A stretch of DNA of 64,000 bases from Chamaelirium japonicum (GCA_947650365.1 OX393552.1:25042164-25106163), one strand, 5' to 3'. Counted from the stretch's first letter, positions 47,344 through 60,671 are shown. Translations and numbers: made by a program. The notes: a model not told the origin generated them from the letters alone.

Positions 47344-47977
47344 GGCAAAAGGAGGGGGGGGGGAGATATGGGAAGTTTTAATTTTAAATCCCTTTAATAT
47401 CTCCCCCATAATTGCCATGGATTTATTCATCCATTGATGAGGGGAATAACATTTATTTGCTTTCCTTTCCTGTCGGGGCAATTAAGGCTGGATTTTGCAC
47501 ACGAAATCGATGGCGATCCGGCGCTTCTTCTTGTGCGTCGGATCGAGGGATCGGTGCAGATCCGCGGGTGAGCAGACGTCATACGCAACCTCCCACCACG
47601 CATGGCGGTAGTTCTTTCCTTTTCTTTCTTCTTTCCTTTCTTTTCTTTTCTTTCTTTTCTTGTCTTTCCTTTTCTTTTCTTTCCTTTCTCTTCTTTTTCC
47701 TTGCAAGGCAGGCCGCCCCCCCATGGGGTTCGCGTCCTAGTAGGGGCCGGCCCCATGGGGTTCGGACCCTAGTAGGGGCCGGCCCCCCTTAAGTGTGGGG
47801 TCCGCTCCTCTTTTGCTGGGTGCGAGTCGGGTCCGGGTCCGCACTGGTGCGTGCAAGTCGGGTTTGCATCCACGTTGGCACTCGTAAGTCGGGTCCGAGT
47901 CGAAGCGCGCGTTGGGTTTGCATCCACGTTGGCACACGTAAGTCGGGTCCGGGTCAGACGAAATTCGTGTGTCTACA

Positions 47978-49215
<1,238 letters not shown>

Positions 49216-49258
49216 GCTTTCTTTTCTCTCTTTTACTTTTTCTTTCTTTTCTTTTTTT

Positions 49259-49958
49259 ATTTGTATTAGATGTAGTGTGTTAGTATCTATTAGTCCCTCC
49301 TCGGTTGTGGTAACATAATGGTGTGTGTTCTCTCTCTATATAAAGAGAGGTAGTCTTATGTAATGTAATTGAGCTTAATGAGATAATACAAGGAGATTTT
49401 CTCATGAAGCTATTAGATGTAGTGTGTTAGTATCTATTAGTCCCACTCGTGCTGGTGTTTGGGATCAAAATCCCGAGACCTTCGGTCGGAGCTGATCCGA
49501 AAACGGGAACAAAAAAACCCACAGACGATGGGCACGATCTCGGCGGCACAGGTCCGGCTGCCGCGACGATGAGCGATGGCGGATCAAACAGCTCGGCAGC
49601 AACGCGGTGAGAGTCGGCGCGCAGGAGGTGGTCGGCCGGTGAGCATGACGTTGGTGGCACGGGCTCGACGGGGGGCTGGTACTGCAGGGAGGAGGCTGGC
49701 GCAGTGATGGAGAGCGGCAAGGCGGCGGCGACTGCAGGGCGCCGGTGTTCGAGGCTGGCGTGGAGAAGAGGTGGCCGCAGGAAGTGGCTCCGACGAGCGC
49801 AGCGGGCCGGCGGGTGCAGGTCTGCTTGTATTATCTCATTAAGCTCAATTACATTACATAAGACTACCTCTCTTTATATAGAGAGAGAACACACACCATT
49901 ATGTTACCACAACCGAGGTGGGACTAATAGATACTAACACACTACATCTAATAATTTG
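49259..49958. mobile_element. Long inverted-repeat element with 5-bp target duplication
   Basis: Arms of ~129 bp at 49264-49392 and 49825-49953 are near-perfect reverse complements, starting TATTAGATGTAGTGTG. ATTTG flanks both sides (49259-49263 and 49954-49958). Each arm contains an LTR-like start TGTTAGTATCTATTAG, a TATATAAAG box and an LTR-like tail. The 430-bp centre repeats that LTR start near 49425 and then turns abruptly GC-rich. The class is uncertain: a foldback, or two Copia or TRIM LTRs in inverted order around captured DNA. Confidence 0.65.
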
Positions 49959-50057
49959 TTATACTTATATTAGCTACCCAAGGTAGGAATCTTGTAAACC
50001 AAGAGATGCACCGAGACACACACTTGTATAGTGGGATATCCAAGCTAGACTTCACGG

Positions 50058-50180
50058 CTTACCAGTTAACCAGTCAGCAACTGCATTCCCCTCCCTGAAG
50101 TTGTGCAAGAATTTTGCATTGGTGGCATGCTTGAGCATATTGTGATAGTCTTGTAGATCGAGCAAGGGTCTGAATCCTCC
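50058..50180 (-). pseudogene. Fragment of an RNase H-like (RVT_3) domain
   Basis: The - strand reads LLDLQDYHNMLKHATNAK, then FLHNFREGNAVADWLTGK, matching the C-terminal part of plant RNase H-like domains (FREGNxxADWLA). These domains occur at the end of some LINE ORF2 proteins and in host proteins. The frame is short and lacks the rest of the domain. Confidence 0.5.
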
Positions 50181-50323
50181 ATGTCCCTGCGGCATAGGCC
50201 TGCCCGCCCGCCACGGCCAGCAGGAACCGCCACACTAGCGGAAAGGATGCCAGACGAGTGGAGAAGGTCGCACACAGGGTGGAAGTCGCCGGCTCACCAA
50301 AATTAGCCGGGAGGTTCAGCTAA

Positions 50324-50511
50324 CCCGGGAAAACGATTTTGGCCCGACCTCCTTAAAGAGATTGGAGCATCACCCTCTCTCTCATTGGTTCATTTTAACT
50401 ATCAGTGAAATGAACCACGGAGAGAGGGTGATGCTCCAACCTGAAATGAACCAATGAGAGAGAAGGTGATGCTTCAACCTCTTTGAGGAGGTTGGAACAA
50501 AATCGTTCTCT
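50324..50511. mobile_element. Foldback MITE
   Basis: Arms of ~75 bp pair around 50393: the left has AACGATTTTGG and CTCTCTCATTGGTTCATTT, the right has the reverse complement ending AATCGTTCTCT. GCTAA flanks both sides (50319-50323 and 50512-50516). A partial extra copy of one arm lies in the centre. A relative is seen at 48034. Confidence 0.6.
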
Positions 50512-50516
50512 GCTAA

Positions 50517-51716
<1,200 letters not shown>

Positions 51717-51976
51717 ATAATATTAAAATAGAAGTCTCTCTTCTGTGTTGTGACACGTGGACCTCTTTTGAAGAGCTAGAATCATAGCATTTAATGGTTA
51801 TTTAATGTTAATTAGGAAAATCATTAGTACTATCTCCATCTAACAAGTGAAATCACAACCTAAGGAGTGGATCATGCTCACTCTAGATTGCACACTTCTT
51901 GACACAACTATGATGTCGTCTTTGCCAAGTGGCGTGCATCAATTTCATCTGGGCATTGCTCGGTTCTCTTACTAGT
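51717..51976 (+). mobile_element. Helitron-like non-autonomous element, copy 2
   Basis: A head-to-tail second copy, with the hairpin GGGCATTGCTC (51951-51961) and CTAGT at 51972-51976. No TSD is expected for Helitrons. It is too short to encode a Rep-helicase. Confidence 0.4.
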
Positions 51977-53879
51977 TAATCCTAAATGCTTACCTTGAAT
52001 GTTTTAGACAAAATGATGTGGCATACAAATCACATTGTCCCTTTGCTTGCCGGTTGCGCCAAGTGTGATTCACCATTCGAGGATAGCTCAACGAATTATT
52101 GCGACCACACGTCATTTTGTTTAATGAAAATCGATAAAGCAATATTCGTGGTAAATAGTTTTCCCGGCCTAAGAAATTAAGGCACCATTTTTTGTATTTT
52201 TATGACTTTTTCCTATACTCAATGGCACCCAACATCAAATGAGACAACATGATGTGAAACACAATAGTTTCTAGGCCTAAATGAAGTAACATTCAATTCT
52301 ATTCATTGACAAAGAGATTTAGTAGCAACATTAACACATCATATAGCATTTGAGCACAAACATCTCCCAATGCAAGGAAAGACAATAGGATCGAAACAAA
52401 GTGTTGATGAAGCAAGCTGCAGAAAAAGGTTGTGTTGCACATATATCGCTTGTACTGCGATATCATCAGAAGAAAAATAAAAGAACATATCACCACTCCA
52501 AATCAATTCGGCATCATCATTCCAGCATCCACTGCATTTCAATACCATGCTAATACCACATAAAGGTGATAAAAAAGTGACCTCATAAACTATGGATTGA
52601 GTTTAGGGTCCTACAGATGATTTCATGTTTCGTATACCACACATTTGACGAAGACGCCCACATTCGACATGGGTATCAAAATTCGTTCACCAGTGTTCTT
52701 AATCAGTAGGGGCACTCAAATTCGGTTGTAGCGCCTATTTTTGACGGTATTGCCCACCTTCGATAGTAAAATTCGTCGGTAGCACCCACATTCAACTGGG
52801 GCACCCACACATGACTAGGCCGGCCTATTTTGTCGTCGATGCTTATATTCAGTGGGGATGCCTACATTCGACACTGTAGCTACCGCCTTCATCAGCAACA
52901 CTAAACATTAGACTTGGGCAACAAAACTTGAGATAGACAAAGATATTTGTTTGGATAAATTTCAATAATTTAGTTTTGATTTTATGGCAAACAAAGATAA
53001 CAAAAGAACCAAGCTTTTCTTCTCCTCTACACTCAATGATCGATCTCGTTGCACCTTTCATTTATCGTAATTTTTTTATGTTATATTATTTGTTTTGTGA
53101 AATTGAAATATGATTTTTTTTTTTTGAGAAATCCCTCTGAAAATATGATCTTTTTGGCAATGGAAACTTCTGATTTGAATGAGCATTACCTCTTTTTTCA
53201 GGTTACTACAAAGATCTTTAAACTAATACAGCCTAACATGTCCTTGTCCATTTTCAAGAAGTCTTCAAGAGACATGCAACTGTGCATGCAGCCTACACAT
53301 GATCCGCCTAAAAAACGAGGCCATTCTAATCCAGCACTCGGTATTAATTTGTTCATCCCTGAGATAGTGCACCATACCTCGTGGTCCTACTGTTCGTATT
53401 GCATCTTGAGATCGCCAACACAGATTATGCCTTTAAGAGTAACACATGCACTGGAAGGAATACAACATATGCAGTGAAGCACAACATATGGATTTTCGCT
53501 GGCCTACATCGTTAGTTATGATGCATGCACTGCCCGAATAGTACATCACAGCCATTCAAATTAAATCAGGCGGCTCACAGTGCTCGGATCGCACCAAATA
53601 GGATCGCACTAGAGGGGTCCATAACATAAAGCATATATCTGCATGGCTTGTTTGCTATAGATAACATCATATCCATTGCAGCTATATATCTGTTCCTAAG
53701 CATCAAGGTAGAATCCCATTGCTCAAAATGTGCAGCAGTATATTAAAAGAAATCCATCACCACCAACAGTAGCATCAACAACTAAATTCAACCAACACAA
53801 ACACTATCATGCAGACATAAAAAGGCAGACAATGTAAGAGCATACATTCCCGTCCTAAAAATAGGATATCGAACAATAA
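51977..53879. other. Intergenic DNA, no gene supported
   Basis: AT-rich. Around 52640-52880 degenerate CCCACATTCGAC-like words recur every 30-45 bases, a decayed minisatellite. A 142-codon frame at 53049-53477 has no recognisable domain and low-complexity AT-rich sequence. Confidence 0.5.
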
Positions 53880-54103
53880 GGGGGTGTTTGACATCAATCC
53901 GAATCGCCCATTTCTACTCCCGATTCCGGATTTTGAAAGTAACGGCTAGTGTTTATTTCGGTGGACTGTAGATTTGGGAAGGAGTTTCTTTGGAAGCCGG
54001 TAGCCAAACCACTAAATTAACACTAAAAAAGATAATTTACAAAAATATCCTCATCTGGATGAGATTCCAACGGAACAGCTGTCCTGCATGCCAAACACCC
54101 CCC
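53880..54103. mobile_element. Tourist-like (PIF/Harbinger) MITE
   Basis: Terminal inverted repeats GGGGGTGTTTGRCAT (53880 on; 54103 back) are flanked by TAA on both sides (53877-53879 and 54104-54106), as expected for this superfamily. It is 224 bp and non-coding. Confidence 0.7.
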
Positions 54104-54187
54104 TAAGAAGCCACTCTCATCGTTCTAAAGGGTATTAATTAGATGCATGACCTTAACGGTAAGGCAACACATGCATAATATTCACTA

Positions 54188-54369
54188 GAGAAATGCTATT
54201 CAGCCCGAAGTTTTGTCCCAATTTTGCTGATTCGATTGACGTGGCAGCGTGCAACTAGTGCTGTTAAAGATTTTAAAATCGCTAGTGGGTTTTAGCCACC
54301 AATTGCACGCTGCCACATCAATCGGGCAGGCGATATCGGGACAAACCTTCGGGCTAAATAGCATTTCTC
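54188..54369. mobile_element. Mutator-like MITE with perfect 9-bp target duplication
   Basis: Inverted repeats of ~70 bp start GAGAAATGCTATT and end GCATTTCTC. TATTCACTA flanks both sides (54179-54187 and 54370-54378). A 9-bp duplication is typical of Mutator-type elements. The small gap between the arms suggests a strong hairpin. Confidence 0.8.
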
Positions 54370-54430
54370 TATTCACTAACAAAACAACCAAACAGTTAGT
54401 ACAGAGTACAACAATATTCTCAAGGGTTAT

Positions 54431-54881
54431 TGTAACATCCATCCCAAACACACAAGATATTGTCCGCTTTGCTCGTGCTCGCACGAGAACTTTCCAGAAA
54501 GGTCACCCATCCTGGTACTACTCTCGCCCGAGCATGCTTAACTACGGAGTTCTTACGAAATTCGTAGCGGCGCACGGTTTTAAAACGCGTCTTCTATGTT
54601 TGGGAGAGAAAATTATATAAGTAGCTCAGGATCTCCTTCTCTCCATGCGATGTGGGACTAACTCGTGGCCTTGTACACCTCACATCATCCATCTTGGCAT
54701 CCCAGCCTCAGGAGTCTTGGCTCTTGGCTCTTGGCTCTTGGCTTATTGGATCTTGGTCGTCACAATCAACCCCCCTTAGGGTTACACGTCCTCGTGTAGG
54801 GTTAGACCCTCCCATTGTAAGGAGAACCGGCTCTGATATCATTTTGTAACATCCGTCCCAAACAAACAAGATATTGTCCGC
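54431..54881 (-). mobile_element. Cassandra-type TRIM with 5S rRNA-derived LTR
   Basis: On the - strand the 3' LTR (54764-54431, 334 bp) starts TGTGACGACC and ends GGATGTTACA. A ~80-bp internal region holds the polypurine-like AAGGGGGGTTGAT and a primer site TGATATCAGAGCC (54841-54829), one base off the tRNA-Met site. A short piece of the 5' LTR follows (54845-54881). The LTR contains the 3' part of 5S rRNA. It encodes no protein. The right LTR is truncated at 54881, where an inverted copy begins. Confidence 0.85.
54486..54560 (-). ncRNA. 5S rRNA-like segment within the Cassandra LTR
   Basis: On the - strand GAACTCCGTAGTTAAGCAT and GGATGGGTGACC match 5S rRNA, including the A-box-like AGTTAAGCATGCTCGGGC and the C-box region. 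The conserved part of the internal RNA polymerase III promoter is largely intact. It is a transposon module, not a ribosomal gene: the 5' half of 5S is missing. Confidence 0.85.
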
Positions 54882-55036
54882 AAATGTTACAAAATGGTAT
54901 CAAAGACGGCTCTCCTCGCAATGGAAGGGTATAACCCTACACGTGAACGTGTAGCCGTAAGGGGGGTGGATTGTGACGACCAAGATCCAATAGGCCAAGA
55001 GCCAAGACTCTTAAAGCTGGGATGCCAAGATGGATG
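54882..55036 (+). mobile_element. Inverted partial Cassandra copy
   Basis: In + orientation: the LTR tail ATGTTACA, AAA, primer site TGGTATCAAAGACGG (54895), internal region with GTAAGGGGGGTGGAT, and the LTR start TGTGACGACC at 54972. Similarity to the neighbouring LTR is lost after about 55036. It abuts the - strand copy at 54881/54882. Confidence 0.75.
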
Positions 55037-56128
55037 TGTTCCAAGCAAGTCCCAATACTCATAGGGTGCTCTAGGCATGACCCACACTTAGGGCATTTCA
55101 GGCAAGCCCCACACATTAGATGGTCAAGCCTTCAACTAATCAACTGATAGCATGAAATTATACATTTCTAAGTTCTAACCAGATAAATAGAAAAAAGTGA
55201 TTTTAGCTAGATTGACTCCCCTACTTGAGTTAATGTTTTGGTCGGTCAGATGGTGCGAATCTCAAGACTTGTGAGAATTACCCAAATTATTTTATAACTA
55301 AGTATTAGAGATTATTAGTCATAACATGTATTTTAATTTTTTTTATTTCTCCGTAATAATGTTATATAAGTGTAGGTTAACTCGTTCGGTATGCGTCACC
55401 ATAAACGGAACTAGATTTCGAGTCATTTTGGCAAAGTTATGGCCTATATACAACTGTGAGTTAGTTGGGTTGACTTTAGTAAAAAAAATTGGGTTTCCAA
55501 AATAAATAAGCAACAATTTATTAAAACAATGGTGAGTTTATTACTGACTTAATGGACTAAGCCCAATAGTTTTGGGCAGGGCTCATCTTTTGGGCTTGGC
55601 CCATAATGAATGGGCCCAATTAATTTGCTTGGCCCATTATATCTAGGCTCGGGTAAATGGATTTGGTCCTCTTAGAAATACGTCAATATAATTGGCTTGG
55701 GTCTTACCTTAATTAGGCTTGGCCCATGCTTTAACTTCATATTCGAATGGGCCAAGGCCAAATAGTATTAAAATTATTTTAATTTAAAAGGCCTTGGCCA
55801 ATTACCTTGTGGCAGTCGGCGACGGAGCTGGCGATGGTGGCTAGCGGTCTAGGTGTGGATTGAGGCATTACTTTGTGCTATAAGAGTACCTGAATCCGAG
55901 AACTCTTATAAATATGTGATGTATTATATAGGTAATCGCTGTACCCGAGACCGAGAGTACGCATAATAAAATATAGTTGTTTTCGCTTTCGACTTATGGG
56001 CTGAGGCATCACTGATAGCTGTCTGATGGCGGATCTGAATCTAAATAAAAGAGTAAAACATGAGGGTGTATTCCTTTCTAAGTAGTGTCTATCATCTTAT
56101 TTCAAAAGGGGGAAAAAAATCTTTCAAG
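55037..56128. other. Intergenic DNA, no gene supported
   Basis: AT-rich, with GGCCCA- and GGGCTTGG-rich words at 55550-55800 typical of plant intergenic repeats. No frame over 70 codons is recognised. Confidence 0.5.
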
Positions 56129-56168
56129 AAAAAAAAAAAAAAAAGGGGGGGGGGGGGGGGGGGGGGGG
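56129..56168. repeat. A16-G24 homopolymer pair
   Basis: Sixteen A followed by twenty-four G. The G-run could form G-quadruplexes; its length is prone to sequencing error. Confidence 0.9.
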
Positions 56169-56918
56169 TATAACACTTCCTGTAAGTTGAGTGATTTATG
56201 AAAGAAGATATTATCCAACACAATAGTAGGTTGAATGTTTGAATCTTTTTAGATAAGGATATCTTGCTTAAATATCATGGTATGTCATTTCATGCTTTGA
56301 TATGTGAATTCTCTTGTTACCATTTAAATGATTTGCTATTTATTTGCTTTTTGCTTATTAAGAATACAAATTCAACAAAAGTTCTATAGTAGTGCTAGTA
56401 AGGATAAGTTTTTTTTTTCTTTAAGTTTTTGTATGTCAAACGTCAAAAAATTAAATAATGGTTGGAAATAAGTTTACCCTAACCTGCACAATCGGATCCA
56501 TCCTTTCAACTTGGGCTAACCCAAACTTGAAATTTTTTTATTGGGTTGGGCTTAGGCTGGCACGGGTTGGAGGTTGGGTTGGATTAGTACTTAAGTTGGG
56601 CTTGGGTTGACCCCTAATCCGACCAAATCCGCTCGAGTTGCAGCTCTAAACCTGACCCAATCTGAAACTTGACCATTTATTAAGTATATCTATATAACAT
56701 GGCACGTCGGTTTTGCGCTAACTAGGACAATATGGAACCAAATTCTGACTAGACAAAAACGTATACTGACTAGACAAATAACAAGCCGAACTTGACCATC
56801 GATCAAAGTCTCGAGATAACTAGAATGGTTGTGTTTAATGTTTCCTCTAATTAAGAAAAAATTAAATTATTTCCTCATTTAAAAAGAGAGAGGGTATCTT
56901 AGATCATCACCCTTCATT

Positions 56919-56919
<1 letters not shown>
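56169..56919. other. Intergenic DNA, no gene supported
   Basis: AT-rich. GGGTTGG- and CCCAA-type words at 56500-56650 form a diffuse repeat. Confidence 0.45.

Positions 56920-56962
<43 letters not shown>
56920..56962. repeat. (AG)n microsatellite
   Basis: About 21 AG units. Confidence 0.97.
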
Positions 56963-56965
<3 letters not shown>

Positions 56966-57647
56966 ATGAGAGGAAATATCAGGTGATCGACTGGAATCCG
57001 TTCAAAGATGATGGCTGAGATCGATCAGTTATAGAGGGAATATGTGAGATCTCAATTTCGTGTGGGACAGTTATATTTGGTTTCTATTAGGATAGTAATC
57101 AATTAAAAAAAGTTAGAAAGGGCTACCGCCATACCCCATCGTGCCAGCCCAACATCTAAATATCCTCCATCTTGCCTTAAATAAAAAAAAAGAAGGTAAA
57201 AAAGGGCATCCTGGATGAGCGAAATCCATGGTTCATTTCCATGGATCTTTGTAGATCCTCTAATCAGGGACGTCCGAGAGAAAAGAAAATTTATTTCAGA
57301 TCGTCCGATCGATACGCGAGTGATATGTATCGGAAACTAAAACATTTCATCTACAATTGCGATGCATGGAAATCAAACAGATATTCTCGGCATCATGGAG
57401 CTCCAGAAGGGAAGAGAAATTGAATAGCGAGAAAGGGAGAAAAGAAACCCCAATATCTCTCTCTAGCCGAGCGTGTCTCTCTATCTCTAACCGCTCGGCC
57501 GGATCATTATATTTAAAACATCAAGGGTAACCGTTAGGGATGGGACCATTGATCGCTCCCCCCTCCCTCTCTTCTCTCTCAGCATTGATCATTGTACCGA
57601 TCCCTTTCCTTTTTTTTTTTTTTTTTCTATCTCAATTCTGAACTGGT

Positions 57648-57649
<2 letters not shown>
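56963..57649. other. Intergenic DNA, no gene supported
   Basis: AT-rich unique-looking sequence. The 60-codon frame at 57241 has no recognisable family. A T-run lies at 57610-57626. Confidence 0.45.

Positions 57650-57701
<52 letters not shown>
57650..57701. repeat. (GA)n microsatellite
   Basis: About 25 GA units. Confidence 0.97.
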
Positions 57702-57703
<2 letters not shown>

Positions 57704-57776
57704 TAATGCAGGTTAGTTTTTTTCTTTCTTTCTTCATCTTTCATTCAATTCTTTCATTTCTTTACTTTTTTCATTT

Positions 57777-57801
57777 TGATTTTGTTTGTGCAGATAAGTA
57801 G

Positions 57802-57848
<47 letters not shown>

Positions 57849-57885
57849 TTTGTTTGTGCAGATAAGTAGTTTCCGCCCCCCCCCC

Positions 57886-57924
<39 letters not shown>
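57777..57924. repeat. Duplicated segment with (TC)n tracts
   Basis: GATTTTGTTTGTGCAGATAA and the following AGTAGTTTCC occur at 57777 and 57846, each followed by a (TC)n run (57805-57845 and 57887-57924); the second is preceded by about eleven C. This looks like a tandem duplication driven by the microsatellite. Confidence 0.9.
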
Positions 57925-57925
<1 letters not shown>

Positions 57926-58126
57926 ATGCACACAGTTGTTTGTTTTAATTTTTTTGTGTATAAGATCTAAAGGACTTTTATTACGTTATCAAGAGGAGGA
58001 AAATATGGATGATGGAAAAGGTTCAACAATTAATCTAAGCAATGATGACAACCGCTGAGTCTTTTCCCCACCTACTTCTTTCAATTTTTACTTTACTTTT
58101 TTACTTCTCTTAGATATGAACCGGTG

Positions 58127-58316
<190 letters not shown>

Positions 58317-58640
58317 AATCGGTGGTTCAAAGTGAGTTATTTTTTCCTTTCCCTTTTTCCTTTACATTTTGTTTCTTCTTTGAGAGCAGAGTGATAATGG
58401 GTAGTTGAGAGAGCTATTCACTCCGTCGTGTAAACAACTGCTTGCTCCAGTGAAGGATAGAGAGGGGTCCCCCCCCCCCCCCCCCCCCCCCCTTCTCTAA
58501 TCGACCTTTCGACTTCTTTCGGTTATGGGCACTCTCTCTCTCTTTCTCTGGGATAAATGAGGCAGTGTAACTTAATTTTTTTTTTTATAGTTCAAATAAA
58601 GTTTTTCAAATACTAATATATTTTAATAAATGTGAAGGTT
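58317..58640. other. Intergenic DNA with a C24 homopolymer
   Basis: Twenty-four C run from 58469 to 58492. No gene is supported. Confidence 0.7.
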
Positions 58641-58659
58641 CTTACTTTGACTGGTTGCT

Positions 58660-59062
58660 TTACTGGGGTTGTCGGTCCACCGGGGCGGGGTTGTACGAGC
58701 TGGGTATTAGCGCCGAAGGCGGCCGCTTAGGTGGCAACGAATATCCCAACAGTGATCATTGTTTGTGGTGTCGGGGTTGTCGGTCCGTCGGGGCGGGGCC
58801 GGTGTTGCCGTCGAAAGCGTTTTGTTGCCAACGGCGAACATGTGTGTTGTCGCCAAATACGACGATGTAGGATGTGAAGACGGTCTGCTGCAGTGTTATC
58901 AAGTGTGTTGTCGCTGAAGGCAGTCCGATGTAGTGCCGACAGGTGTGTTGCCGCCGAAAGTGTCCCGCTGCAGTGCTAACATGTGTGTTATCGCCAAAGG
59001 TGGCCCGCTGCAGTGTCGACAGGTGTGTTGCCGCCGAAGGCGGTCCGCTACAGTGCCGACGG
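58660..59062. repeat. 40-bp minisatellite with upstream GC-rich duplicate
   Basis: GTGTGTT-started units at 58903, 58943, 58983 and 59023 are exactly 40 bases apart, with bodies like GCCGCCGAAGGCGGTCCGC. Upstream, GTTGTCGGTCCRYCGGGGCG appears near 58668 and 58776. Confidence 0.85.
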
Positions 59063-59320
59063 GCACGAGCATACACTAGTTATATATAATACATATTGAA
59101 TTGAAGTCCAATCATAATCCATCCGTTGGATCATCAATTGAATCCAAGTTGAAGTAGTCACGTTGTTGTGGAGGTTAGCTTTGATAGCATGTATCATGCT
59201 TTTAATAGCCACACTTTGATTGAGGTTTATCTATCGGTGGACCATCATCACAAATGCAAAATGTGTTGCATTGTGTCAAAGATCTACTATATGTTGACTT
59301 TAGATCCTTTACTACTCTAA

Positions 59321-59865
59321 TAGGGGTGGGACTTGGGCGGGCTGAAGGGTTTACCCATGTCCAACTCGATTTGCACAAGCCTTAACCCGTTTTGTCCGTG
59401 GAACCCAACTCGTGTTTGCTTATTCTAGTTGCTCGGGTTGCCCAATTTGCAAAATAATGAACGAGTTACCCAATTAGAAATGATTGTGCACATAAATAGA
59501 TGGGAAAAAAACCCCAACATATTTTGAATTGTATAAAAAAAATCTTTGATTTGCATAACGAAAACATAAAATCAACCTATATCCTCACATATTTCAAACG
59601 AATTCTTAGCATTCAACATCAAACATGCAGTCTTTGATTTCTATAAAACAAAAAAAAAAACTTTCAAAGTATTCAACATTAGTGTGTCATTTCTTTGGGT
59701 TCCTCGGGTTGGAATGATCGATATCCAAATCTGTCCAAATTGAAATCGGATTGATCTTTTTTTGTCCAAATCCATCCAAGTTTTTAACCAGCTTTGCCCA
59801 TATTTGTCTATTGTTCGGGTTGGGCGGATCGGGTTCGGGTCAGACCCGCCCAAGTCCCACCCCTA
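59321..59865. mobile_element. hAT-like inverted-repeat element, non-autonomous
   Basis: TAGGGGTGGGACTTGGGCGG at 59321 is mirrored by CCGCCCAAGTCCCACCCCTA ending at 59865. TAGGGGTGG is a common hAT-type end. No matching 8-bp target duplication is visible, and the ~500-bp interior is AT-rich without a frame. Confidence 0.5.
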
Positions 59866-60671
59866 ACGTTGAAACCGGCGAACCCGCCTGCCGAACCCGG
59901 CCAACCCAACCAACCTGATCTCGGGTTGGGCTTGGCCTACGGAAGTTCAACCCGGTCAAGGGTTGGGCATGGACCGGAGCAAACCAGCCCATGACCGGCG
60001 TGAGATCCCGGCCGAACAACAGCGATGACTTCCCGCACACAGCAATGGTAAAGCAGGTACAGTGTCGTACTTCGCAACTACTCACCTAACCAAGTAATTT
60101 ACGCTTTTGCCATCCTCCGTCAACAAACCTTTTCTCATCCTCTCTCCGGAATTTAAATCAAATGATATGGGCATAAGTGTCATTTTGAGATCTCCACTAG
60201 ATTTACTGTAGAGTTTCTGCGAGTCCCGGGAATCACGAGGGGCAATCATCCATCCAGTGGTGCTGCGTTGGGCGGCGGTGGGCCCCATTCCACCAGCCTG
60301 TCACGATGCACCTACAGACGGACACGTGTTTGCCTTCGCGTACCCCCCACGTCTGCAAGAAGTCCCATTTAAGTAAATCTGATCCAATCAGGCGTCCCGT
60401 ACTGTGAGGTGGCGGAAAATACATCTGTCGCCGGTAGTTCGAGTGTGTACAACGCACCTTCATGATTGCTGCCATCGGACGGATTTGATTATTTAGTATT
60501 GACATCTTACGGTAAGGGACGCCGTATGGAATCATTAATGAGCCCGTTTTAATTCCCGCCTTCAGGTCCACTCTCAGTCTCAGTTAAATTTTATTTTATT
60601 TTATTTTAAAGGAGAAGGTAAAGTAAAACGAAGAGCAGCAGCTTCGCGGATTCCTCCACCGACCGGGCTCC
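59866..60671 (+). promoter_or_regulatory. Upstream region of the FLA gene
   Basis: It contains a G-box CACGTG at 60323-60328 and an AT-rich TTTTATTTTATTTTATTTTA stretch just before 60610, about 60 bases upstream of the start codon, that could serve as a weak TATA or leader element. GAACCCGGCC-like repeats occupy 59870-59960. No transcript start can be fixed from sequence alone. Confidence 0.4.

Larger units (their letters stand above)
18442..47977 (-). mobile_element. Element B: non-autonomous Gag-protease Tat-type retrotransposon with two nested insertions
   Basis: On the - strand the order is 5' LTR (47977-45006), primer site, gag, protease module, a second linker module without protease, a short Pol C-terminus, a long 3' non-coding tract, polypurine tract, and a 3' LTR (34899-18442) split by a Copia element and a LINE. 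With the insertions removed the left LTR sums to about 2996 bp against 2972 bp for the right LTR. The first ~410 aligned LTR bases differ at 14 positions by eye. Flanks read GTGAT (18437-18441) and GTGAC (47978-47982), a likely 5-bp target duplication with one transition. RT, RNase H and integrase are absent, so movement would need enzymes from a relative such as A. Confidence 0.9.
45006..47977 (-). repeat. 5' LTR of element B (2972 bp, uninterrupted)
   Basis: On the - strand it starts TGTAGACACACG at 47977 and ends CGCATACA at 45006. It has a U3 polypurine tract (47613-47702 as pyrimidines), a TATA box, about two and a half tandem units (anchors near 46203, 46691 and 47180), and a polyadenylation-like CAATAAAG near 45036. 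It gives the empty-site version of the LINE and Copia insertion points in the other LTR. Confidence 0.92.

Noticed and set aside
54486..54560. A 5S ribosomal RNA gene
   Set aside because: Only the 3' part of 5S is present, and it is flanked by LTR ends, a tRNA-Met primer site and a polypurine tract, so it is the 5S module of a Cassandra-type TRIM.
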